A DNA stretch of 64,000 nucleotides. Source: Arthrobacter sp. SX1312. GTDB lineage: Bacteria > Actinomycetota > Actinomycetes > Actinomycetales > Micrococcaceae. The position numbers were made by a program, and so were the translations under genes. The notes beneath the pieces are model-generated. The model searched no databases. It was not told the DNA's origin and saw nothing but the letters and a program-made list of their open reading frames with translations. This document shows, piece by piece, positions 57,819 to 64,000 of this stretch. Numbering within the stretch: position 1 is the stretch's first letter; every line of letters starts with the position of its first letter. Location: assembly GCF_002929295.1 (NCBI RefSeq), contig NZ_PJIM01000002.1, positions 268,191 to 332,190 of the forward strand, given 5' to 3'.

Positions 57819-59912
57819 GTGCCGCCGGCAACCCTCACCCGGTCCGCTCCCGCACGGGCCGGGGCCCCCGCCCCCCGTCCGGCAGCGCGACTGGCCCTTG
57901 CCGGCGGCGTCCTCGCGGCAGCCACCGCGGTCCTCGCCCTCGTCCACCTCACCCAGGGCACCTCCAGCGTCGACGCCGCGGATATCCTCGGCCTGCTGGC
58001 CGGGAACGACGACGGCACCACCGGTGCCGTCGTCGCCGCGAGCCGCATCCCCCGGCTGGCTGCAGGGATCCTCGTCGGCACCGCCCTGGGGGCGGCCGGC
58101 GCCGTCATGCAGTCGGTGTCGCGGAACGCCCTCGCATCCCCCGACACCCTGGCGGTGAACGCGGGCGCCCATCTCGCCGTCGTCGCCGTCGCGGCCCTCG
58201 GCCTGCAGGTGCCACTGCTCGGCGCGGTGGGAGTGGCGTTCCTCGGCGGCCTCGCCGCGGCAGTCCTCGTCCTCTCGCTCTCCGGAGCCGGGCAGTCCTC
58301 GAGCGTGCGCCTGGTCCTCGCCGGCTCGGCCATCGCGCTGGCGTTCGGCGCCCTCACCAGCGCCCTCCTGCTGCTGTTCTCGCAGGAGACCCGGGGGCTG
58401 TTCGCGTGGGGGGCCGGCTCCCTCGGGCAGAGCGGACTGGAGAAGGTCACGCTGCTGGCGCCGCTGGTCGGCGCGACACTGCTCATCCTGCTCGTGAAGT
58501 CGCGGTCCCTGGACCTGCTCACCCTCGGTGACGATCAGGCGCGTGTCCTCGGGATCAACGTCCGCGGGACCCAGGTCCTCGCCATCGTGCTCGCCGTGCT
58601 CCTGTCCGCCGCGGCCGTCACCGTCGCCGGGCCCATCGGCTTCGTCGGGCTCGCGGCGCCCGCCGTCGTGCGCCTCGCCGCGCCCCGCATCGCCGGCCTG
58701 CACCGCCATCTCGCGCTGATTCCCGCCGCCGCGCTGATGGGCGTGTTCCTCGTGCTCGGCGCGGACGTCCTGCTGCGGGGTGCGATCGGCGCCGAGAGCG
58801 CGGTCGAGGTACCGACGGGCGTCGTCACCACGGTGTTCGGGGCCGTCTTCCTCGTGGCGCTCGCGCACCGGATGCGCTCGGACGGCCCCACCCGGGACGC
58901 CGCGCCCGTCTCGCTGCGCAGGGTCGGCGCCACCCGGAGCACCGCCGTGCTCGTGGCCCTGACCGTACTGCTCGCCGCAGCGACCGTCGCCGGCCTGCTG
59001 CTCGGCGACGCGAAGCTCCTCCTCGGGGATCTGGCCAACTGGGTGTCAGGCCAGGCCGGACCCGTGGTCTCGAGCGTGCTGGACGCCAGGGCTCCGCGCG
59101 TCGGAGCGGCCCTGCTCGCCGGCGCATCGCTCGGGCTGGCCGGGACCGCCATCCAGGCCGTGACCCGGAATCCCCTCGCCGAACCCGCGATCATCGGGGT
59201 CTCCGGGGGCGCGGGCGTGGGGGCGGTCATCGTCATCACGATCGTGCCGCTCGCCGGTTTCTGGACCGTCAGCGCGGCGGCCGGCGCCGGCGCCGCCGTG
59301 GTCTCGCTCGTGGTGTTCGGGCTGTTCTTCCGCGGCGGGATGCAGACGGACCGGCTGGTCCTGATCGGGATCGGCGTCTCTGCGGCGGCGACCGCCGTGA
59401 TCACGCTGCTGATCGTCCTCACCGATCCGTGGAACGAATCGAAGGCCCTGACCTGGCTGTCGGGCTCGACCTACGGCAGGTCGCTGCAGCACCTCGTACC
59501 CATGACCGTCGCCCTGCTCGTGACCGTGCCGGTCGTCGCGTCCCTCCACCGGACGCAGGACCTCCTGGCCCTGGACGAGGACACGCCCCGCCTGCTCGGC
59601 ATCCGGGTTCCACGCGCACGGCTCGTCCTGCTCACGGCCGCGGTCCTGCTCACGGCATCCTCCGTCGCGGGCATCGGTGTCGTCGGCTTCGTGGGTCTCG
59701 TGGCGCCCCACGCCGCACGGGCCCTCGTGGGCGCGTCACATCGGCTCATCCTGCCCGCCGCCATGCTGCTGGGGGCCGTCCTCGTCTGCCTCGGCGACCT
59801 CATCGGACGGGCGGCGATCGCCCCGGCCCAGCTCCCGGCGGGCCTGCTCACGGCACTGCTCGGCACCCCCTACTTCGCCTACCTGCTGTTCAGGAGCCGG
59901 CTCAGCCGCTGA
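57819..59912 (+). CDS. Fused double FecCD-type siderophore permease
   Basis: The 697-residue product has two FecCD permease halves in one chain. The first (about 20-340) carries RIPRLAAGILVGTALGAAGAVMQ and GPIGFVGLAAPAVVRL; the second (about 350-697) carries APRVGAALLAGASLGLAGTAIQ and GFVGLVAPHAARALVG. It replaces the usual two-subunit dimer and has about 18-20 helices. GTG start five bases after the lipoprotein stop. The fusion is known in FhuB-like and some actinobacterial systems. Confidence 0.93.
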   Translation: MPPATLTRSAPARAGAPAPRPAARLALAGGVLAAATAVLALVHLTQGTSSVDAADILGLLAGNDDGTTGAVVAASRIPRLAAGILVGTALGAAGAVMQSVSRNALASPDTLAVNAGAHLAVVAVAALGLQVPLLGAVGVAFLGGLAAAVLVLSLSGAGQSSSVRLVLAGSAIALAFGALTSALLLLFSQETRGLFAWGAGSLGQSGLEKVTLLAPLVGATLLILLVKSRSLDLLTLGDDQARVLGINVRGTQVLAIVLAVLLSAAAVTVAGPIGFVGLAAPAVVRLAAPRIAGLHRHLALIPAAALMGVFLVLGADVLLRGAIGAESAVEVPTGVVTTVFGAVFLVALAHRMRSDGPTRDAAPVSLRRVGATRSTAVLVALTVLLAAATVAGLLLGDAKLLLGDLANWVSGQAGPVVSSVLDARAPRVGAALLAGASLGLAGTAIQAVTRNPLAEPAIIGVSGGAGVGAVIVITIVPLAGFWTVSAAAGAGAAVVSLVVFGLFFRGGMQTDRLVLIGIGVSAAATAVITLLIVLTDPWNESKALTWLSGSTYGRSLQHLVPMTVALLVTVPVVASLHRTQDLLALDEDTPRLLGIRVPRARLVLLTAAVLLTASSVAGIGVVGFVGLVAPHAARALVGASHRLILPAAMLLGAVLVCLGDLIGRAAIAPAQLPAGLLTALLGTPYFAYLLFRSRLSR

Positions 59913-59983
59913 CCGACGGCAATGCGGACCGGATCTGTCCGGCTCCGGGCGACCCGGCGCCGCCCTCGCGGCACAATCAGCAC

Positions 59984-60382
59984 ATGACTCTTCGCTGGTA
60001 CTCCACCGTCATCGAATCCACCGATCATCGCGCCCTGGCGCACTGGTGGTCCGCCGCACTGGGCTGGGAGGTGATCTTCGAGGACGACGACGAGGCCGCG
60101 GTGGTACCGCCGTGGGCCCGCGAACTGGAGCCCACGCTGTCCTTCGAGCAGGTCCCTCCCGGCCTCGTGTTCGTCCCCGTGGAGCACGAGAAGCAGGGGA
60201 AGAACCGCCTGCACCTCGACTTCGCGCCCCATGCCGGCGAGGACCGCGACGCCGAGATCGAGCGTCTGATCACCCTCGGGGCACGTCGCGTCGACATCGG
60301 CCAGGGGCCCGACGTCACGTGGGAGGTCCTGGCGGACCCGGACGGCAACGAGTTCTGCGTGCTGTCCTCACGGGAGCACTAG
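59984..60382 (+). CDS. VOC family protein (glyoxalase-like)
   Basis: The 132-residue product starts MTLRWYSTVIESTDHRALAH and has a single vicinal-oxygen-chelate domain pair: WWSAALGWEVIFEDDD, NRLHLDFAPHAGEDRDAEIERLI and DPDGNEFCVLSSREH. It belongs to the glyoxalase-like group common in actinobacteria. The substrate is unknown. About 70 bases after the permease, possibly read through from the iron operon. A strong terminator follows. Confidence 0.87.
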   Translation: MTLRWYSTVIESTDHRALAHWWSAALGWEVIFEDDDEAAVVPPWARELEPTLSFEQVPPGLVFVPVEHEKQGKNRLHLDFAPHAGEDRDAEIERLITLGARRVDIGQGPDVTWEVLADPDGNEFCVLSSREH

Positions 60383-60401
60383 GACGAACGCCGAGAGGAC
60401 A

Positions 60402-60438
60402 GGAACGACCGCCGAAAGCTGGTTTCGGCGGTCGTTCC
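60402..60438. terminator. Bidirectional terminator
   Basis: A 16-bp perfect stem (GGAACGACCGCCGAAA / TTTCGGCGGTCGTTCC) with a GCTGG loop separates the convergent VOC and PRC/DUF2382 genes. Confidence 0.9.
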
Positions 60439-60462
60439 CGGCGTTGCGGGAGGGCGGCGGGC

Positions 60463-61353
60463 CTACAGCTCGATGCGCTCCGTCTCGATGACTTCCTTCC
60501 GCACCTGGCCGCTGACGACCTCGTCATGCGTGTGGGCCTCGCGGCTGATCCGGACGCGCTCGATGGGCACCACGTCCACCTCGATGCGCGGCTTCTCCTC
60601 GTAGAGGACCATCTCGACCACGTCGCCGTTGAAGGCAGTCTCCACCGCCGAGTACAGGCGCTCACGCTCGGCCTTGCTGAACGTGCCTGCACCGTCGTCG
60701 TACAGCGGCGCACCATTCTGGACCGGCACGCGCTCGACGACGAGCTCCTCCCGCCGGATCTGCACGGTCATGGTGACGTCCTCCGTGACCACGCGCTTGA
60801 CGAGGCGCACGCGCTCCGTCTCCCGGAGTTCGGTGCCGACGCGGAGCTGCTCCTCGGAGCGCGTCATGGACACCTCGTCGTCATCGGCCGCGCCGCCCAC
60901 GAAGCCGGCGGAACGATCGGAGCCGTCGAAGCCGTCGGAGTGGCCGGACCGATCGGAGCGGTCGGCGAAGGCGTCGGCACGCGAGGAGCGGTCACCGGAC
61001 GGCGCGGTTGCCATGCCGTCGTCGTCCGTTGCCGCCGCCATGAGACCGTAGTAGCGGAGCAGGTGCTGCTCCTCCTCGGGGCTGAGGTGACCGTCCTGCG
61101 ACATCTTGGGGGAGTCGTAGACCGTGCTGTGCGGGTACGGCAGGCGCACGTCCTGGCCGTCGAGGGTGGCGTCGCGGAGGGGCGCGAAGGATTCCGGGTT
61201 GCCCGCCGTGTGGGTGGCGACGGTGACCCAGCTGGGGTCCCCGGTCGCGTCGTCGACGTAGAGCTGGCCCATGCGGCCCAGGACGGCTCCATCCTCGCTC
61301 AGCACGTTCGCGCCGGCATTCATGGCATCCTTCATCTGTTCAAGCGTGATCAT
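60463..61353 (-). CDS. PRC-barrel and DUF2382 stress protein (paralogue 2)
   Basis: The 296-residue product has an N-terminal PRC-barrel (NVLSEDGAVLGRMGQLYVDD ... SWVTVATHTAGNPESFAPL), a Ser/Asp-rich linker, and a DUF2382 domain (MTRSEEQLRVGTE ... VKRVVTEDVTMTVQIRREE). Same design as the protein at 7383-8360, including the identical RSEE-LRVGTE junction. Two adjacent ATGs (61356, 61353); the second has better spacing from AAAGG. Probably stress-induced, with a shared palindrome upstream. Confidence 0.9.
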   Translation of the reverse strand: MITLEQMKDAMNAGANVLSEDGAVLGRMGQLYVDDATGDPSWVTVATHTAGNPESFAPLRDATLDGQDVRLPYPHSTVYDSPKMSQDGHLSPEEEQHLLRYYGLMAAATDDDGMATAPSGDRSSRADAFADRSDRSGHSDGFDGSDRSAGFVGGAADDDEVSMTRSEEQLRVGTELRETERVRLVKRVVTEDVTMTVQIRREELVVERVPVQNGAPLYDDGAGTFSKAERERLYSAVETAFNGDVVEMVLYEEKPRIEVDVVPIERVRISREAHTHDEVVSGQVRKEVIETERIEL

Positions 61354-61404
61354 CATGATCCTTTCGAGCGGTTGCTTCCCTTCACCGTAGGTCCCACCCG
61401 AGGT

Positions 61405-61426
61405 GATAGCAAGCATGCTTAGCACT
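61405..61426. promoter_or_regulatory. Palindromic upstream element of PRC/DUF2382 gene 2
   Basis: A 22-base site starting GATAGC and containing the perfect core palindrome AAGCATGCTT, about 50 bases before the start codon. It matches the element at 8431-8452 in core and flanks. Confidence 0.55.
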
Positions 61427-61491
61427 CGAGGTGTACTTCATAATCCCCGGACCCCTCGGTGACCGGCGCACGCAGTCCTAGACTGTGCCGC

Positions 61492-62703
61492 ATGCACCTG
61501 AGGCGGAGACCCCTTCGGGCGGCGCGCGTCTCGGACGAGTCGCACCGCGTCACCACCTTCGAGCTCTTCTTCGACCTGGTCTTCGTGTTCGCCTTCACGC
61601 AGGTCACCGGCTTCATGGCCCACGAGCACTCGTTCCTCGGAGTGCTGCAGGGCATGATCATCCTGAGCCTGCTCTGGTGGTCCTGGGTGGCCTTCTCCTG
61701 GCTCGGCAACCAGACGCACGTGGACGAGGGCATCATGCGCCTCGGCCTGGCCGTCGTCATGGTCGCCATGTTCATCGCAGCACTCGCCATCCCCGAGGCG
61801 TTCCACGACCTCGAGGGCGGCCTCAGCGGCCCCCTCGTCCTCGCGCTCGCCTACTTCGTGGTGCGCGTGATGCACCTGCTGCTCTACCTGTATGCGGCGA
61901 TGGACGACAAACCGCTCCAGCGCCAGGTCCTCACCCTGTCCGTGGCGATGCTCCCGGGCTCTGCCCTCATCCTCGTGGGCGCACTGATCGGCGGGACGGC
62001 GCAGACCTGGTTGTGGGCGGCCGGGCTGGCGCTGGACATCACCCTGACCTACCTCACCTCCACGGGCGGGAACTGGCGGCTGCCGTCGGCGGCACACTGG
62101 ACCGAGCGTCATGGCCTGGTGGTCATCCTCGCGCTCGGCGAGTCGATCGTGGCCATCGGCGTCGGCGCGTCACGCGAGCCCGTGAGCATCCCGATCCTCC
62201 TCGGCGCGGTATTCGGGATCGCCCTCTCCGTGTGCCTGTGGTGGCTGCACTTCGACGTCACCGCGATCGCCGCCGAGCACCGGTTCGCGGCGCTACGCGG
62301 CTCTGAACGCATCTCGGCCGCCGTCGATGCCTACAGCTACCTGCACCTGCCCCTCGTGGCGGGGATCATCCTCTCCGCGTTCGGGGTGGAGGACGTTCTG
62401 GCGCACGTCTACGCCACGGAGGACTTCGGCCTGCTCGGCTCCTTCGCGCTCTTCGGCGGGGCCGCCCTGTTCCTCCTCGGCAGCTCCGCCTTCTGGCGCC
62501 GCATGGCCGGCTCCTGGAAGAAGCTGCGGCTCGTCGGCACCGCAGGCCTGCTCCTGCTCATCCCCGTCGCCGCCCCGCTCGCGCCGCTCGCGGCCCTCGC
62601 CCTGGCGTCCGTGATGGCCGCCGCGCTGGTGGGTGCGGAGAGCGTGCTGGACGCCGGCGCGAGGGGGAGGATCAGGGAGCAGCACGCGGACGGCGAGCAC
62701 TGA
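61492..62703 (+). CDS. Low temperature requirement protein A (LtrA) family membrane protein
   Basis: The 403-residue product has about 10-12 membrane helices and the LtrA pattern: TTFELFFDLVFVFAFTQVTG at the start, WWSWVAFSWLGNQT, and HGLVVILALGESIVAIGVG. LtrA proteins are linked to cold growth in Listeria, with no known biochemical role. The ATG at 61492 is close to the divergent PRC/DUF2382 promoter, so both may be read from the same gap. Confidence 0.92.
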   Translation: MHLRRRPLRAARVSDESHRVTTFELFFDLVFVFAFTQVTGFMAHEHSFLGVLQGMIILSLLWWSWVAFSWLGNQTHVDEGIMRLGLAVVMVAMFIAALAIPEAFHDLEGGLSGPLVLALAYFVVRVMHLLLYLYAAMDDKPLQRQVLTLSVAMLPGSALILVGALIGGTAQTWLWAAGLALDITLTYLTSTGGNWRLPSAAHWTERHGLVVILALGESIVAIGVGASREPVSIPILLGAVFGIALSVCLWWLHFDVTAIAAEHRFAALRGSERISAAVDAYSYLHLPLVAGIILSAFGVEDVLAHVYATEDFGLLGSFALFGGAALFLLGSSAFWRRMAGSWKKLRLVGTAGLLLLIPVAAPLAPLAALALASVMAAALVGAESVLDAGARGRIREQHADGEH

Positions 62704-62718
62704 GCCGGGGCGGCGCTT

Positions 62719-62886
62719 CTAGGCGTCGTGCCGCAGACCGTAGGCGGAGCTCGGCAGGGAGCCGACGCTCCAGTCGGCGTGTGACGCCGGATGATCCGAC
62801 GGCACATCCGCGCCGACGGTCCGCAGGAGGTGGCGCACCAGGAGTGCGGTGAGGACGATGACCAGGAGAATCAGCAAGATGTTCAT
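62719..62886 (-). CDS. Small membrane protein (55 aa)
   Basis: The 55-residue product starts MNILLILLVIVLTALLVRHLL, one membrane helix, followed by a short polar tail ending SAYGLRHDA. The ribosome site is weak, so the start is less certain. It lies between LtrA and the GlxA-type regulator. No family is recognised. Confidence 0.55.
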   Translation of the reverse strand: MNILLILLVIVLTALLVRHLLRTVGADVPSDHPASHADWSVGSLPSSAYGLRHDA

Positions 62887-62922
62887 GCATCGATGGTGAT
62901 CCCGTCGGCGGAAGAAAAAGAG

Positions 62923-62957
62923 TGGCAGAAACGACCCATAACGCTCAAAAGCTGCCA
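62923..62957 (+). promoter_or_regulatory. Inverted repeat upstream of GlxA-type regulator
   Basis: TGGCAG (62923-62928) and CTGCCA (62952-62957) form an inverted repeat 23 bases apart, ending 10 bases before the start codon. It may be an autoregulatory site, as AraC-type regulators often bind repeated half-sites near their own promoter. Confidence 0.4.
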
Positions 62958-62967
62958 AACTTGAAGC

Positions 62968-63987
62968 ATGCTCACCAGGGTCGCCGTCATCGTTCTGCCG
63001 GGCCTCGCCGTCTTCGAGTTCGGCGTGGTCTGCGAGGTGTTCGGCGTGGACCGTTCGGCCCTCGGCGTAGGCCTTCCCGCCTTCGACCTCCGTGTCTGCA
63101 CGCCCGTACCCGGGTTGATCCGGACGGCGTCGGGCGTGTCCCTGCAGGTCGACGACGACCTCACCCGCGCCGACGACGCCGACCTCGTCATCATGGCTCC
63201 CTTCCCGGACGGCACAGCAGTGCCCGGCGCCGTCCTGGACACCCTCCGGTCAGCGGACCGCCGGGGTGCTCGCATCTTCTCGGTCTGCTCGGGGGCGTTC
63301 GCCCTCGCCGAGGCCGGGCTCCTGGAGGGCCGGTCGGCGACGACGCACTGGAAGTACACGAGGAGCCTGGCGCAGGCCTACCCGGGCACCCACGTGGACG
63401 AGAACGTGCTCTACGTCGAGGACGGCAACCTCCTCACGAGCGCCGGCACGGCCTCGGGGATCGACGCGAGCCTGCATCTCATCCGGAAGGAGTTCGGCCC
63501 GAAGGCGGCGACGGCGATCGCCCGCGGCATGGTGGTGCCCCCGCACCGCGACGGCGGCCAGGCCCAGTTCATCGAGCGGCCCATCCCCGCCGAATGCGGC
63601 GCCTCCATGGAGGAACTGCTGGTGTGGCTCGGGGACCACCTGGACCAGGACGTCTCCGTGGCGACCCTCGCCCAACGCCTGCACATGAGCGAGCGGACCT
63701 TCGCCCGGCGCTTCCGCGCGGAGACGGGCACGACGCCGGCAGCGTGGCTCACCGGGCAGCGCCTGCTGCGCGCCCAGTCGCTGCTGGAGGAGACGCGCCT
63801 GACCGTCGACGCCGTCGCCCGCGCGGCAGGCTTCGGCCAGGCGGTACTGCTGCGCCACCACTTCCAGAAGGCCCTGGGCGTCAGCCCCGCCGCGTACCGC
63901 CGCACCTTCCGGGGATCCGACAAGGGCTGCGACCTCGACCTGCACGAACTCGAGGAGGAGTTCGGCGGGCGGGTCCTCAGCCGGTGA
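62968..63987 (+). CDS. GlxA family AraC-type transcriptional regulator
   Basis: The 339-residue product joins a DJ-1/PfpI-like domain (VAVIVLPGLAVFEFGVVCEVFG ... IFSVCSGAFALAEAGLLEGR) to an AraC helix-turn-helix pair (VATLAQRLHMSERTFARRFR and VDAVARAAGFGQAVLLRHHF). It senses a small molecule through the first domain and activates nearby genes. No clear target is adjacent within the window; the gene ends 13 bases from the window edge. Confidence 0.93.
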   Translation: MLTRVAVIVLPGLAVFEFGVVCEVFGVDRSALGVGLPAFDLRVCTPVPGLIRTASGVSLQVDDDLTRADDADLVIMAPFPDGTAVPGAVLDTLRSADRRGARIFSVCSGAFALAEAGLLEGRSATTHWKYTRSLAQAYPGTHVDENVLYVEDGNLLTSAGTASGIDASLHLIRKEFGPKAATAIARGMVVPPHRDGGQAQFIERPIPAECGASMEELLVWLGDHLDQDVSVATLAQRLHMSERTFARRFRAETGTTPAAWLTGQRLLRAQSLLEETRLTVDAVARAAGFGQAVLLRHHFQKALGVSPAAYRRTFRGSDKGCDLDLHELEEEFGGRVLSR

Positions 63988-64000
63988 CGCCCCGGATGAC

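Overview
The window is high-GC actinobacterial DNA with dense genes, many GTG and TTG starts, and short or overlapping junctions. The gene content points to a member of the Micrococcaceae, most likely Arthrobacter or a close relative. Supporting signs are the histidine phosphatase/DUF3090/SCO1664 trio, an IdeR/DtxR-type iron box, a classic SoxR box, and two PRC-barrel/DUF2382 stress proteins. It is a chromosomal region with no rRNA, tRNA, CRISPR array, insertion sequence or phage module that I could find. The genus call is inference from gene content.

Layout. 1-1.3 kb: the start of a ThuA gene (cut by the window edge) and, overlapping it, a Gfo/Idh/MocA dehydrogenase that has lost its NAD-binding domain by internal deletion. 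1.5-2.5 kb: soxR and a flavin reductase gene behind a perfect SoxR box. 2.6-16 kb: housekeeping and envelope genes (GtrA-like protein, proline-rich surface protein, secreted M6 protease, class V aminotransferase, PRC/DUF2382 protein, LLM oxidoreductase, membrane hydrolase, SelO, several small proteins, and a 777-residue secreted coiled-coil protein). 16-20 kb: a processive GT2 polysaccharide synthase divergent from a secreted GH18 enzyme with two chitin-binding modules. 20-28 kb: mixed metabolic and membrane genes, including a frameshifted CPBP protease.

28-36.6 kb: a tightly coupled seven-gene operon (sugar ABC importer, two Gfo/Idh/MocA dehydrogenases, a TIM-barrel isomerase-like protein and ThuA) divergent from a LacI repressor, with a palindromic operator between them. 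It looks like a keto-sugar or disaccharide oxidation pathway. 36.6-44.3 kb: a GntR-controlled divergon made of a GntP permease and TIM-barrel protein on one side, and a 3-hydroxyacid-type dehydrogenase, a DhaK-DhaL kinase, a TPI homologue and an RpiB homologue on the other. The same CCTATAGG palindrome lies at both promoters. The last three enzymes match the erythrulose-to-erythrose-4-phosphate route, and I propose that the whole cluster converts a sugar acid to erythrulose and then to erythrose 4-phosphate. This is the best candidate for an undescribed pathway.

44.3-54 kb: a TerC/Alx membrane protein behind a yybP-ykoY (manganese) riboswitch, the conserved phosphatase/DUF3090/SCO1664 operon, then a stretch with gene debris, an AI-2E-type permease, CsbD, two CNNM/CorC-like proteins, an SRPBCC protein and small proteins. 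54-64 kb: a cupin gene divergent from an ECF sigma factor gene, a DUF1059 protein, an IdeR-boxed siderophore ABC importer with a double-length fused permease, a VOC protein, the second PRC/DUF2382 protein, LtrA, a small membrane protein and a GlxA-type AraC regulator. The two PRC/DUF2382 genes share a palindromic upstream element, suggesting common control.
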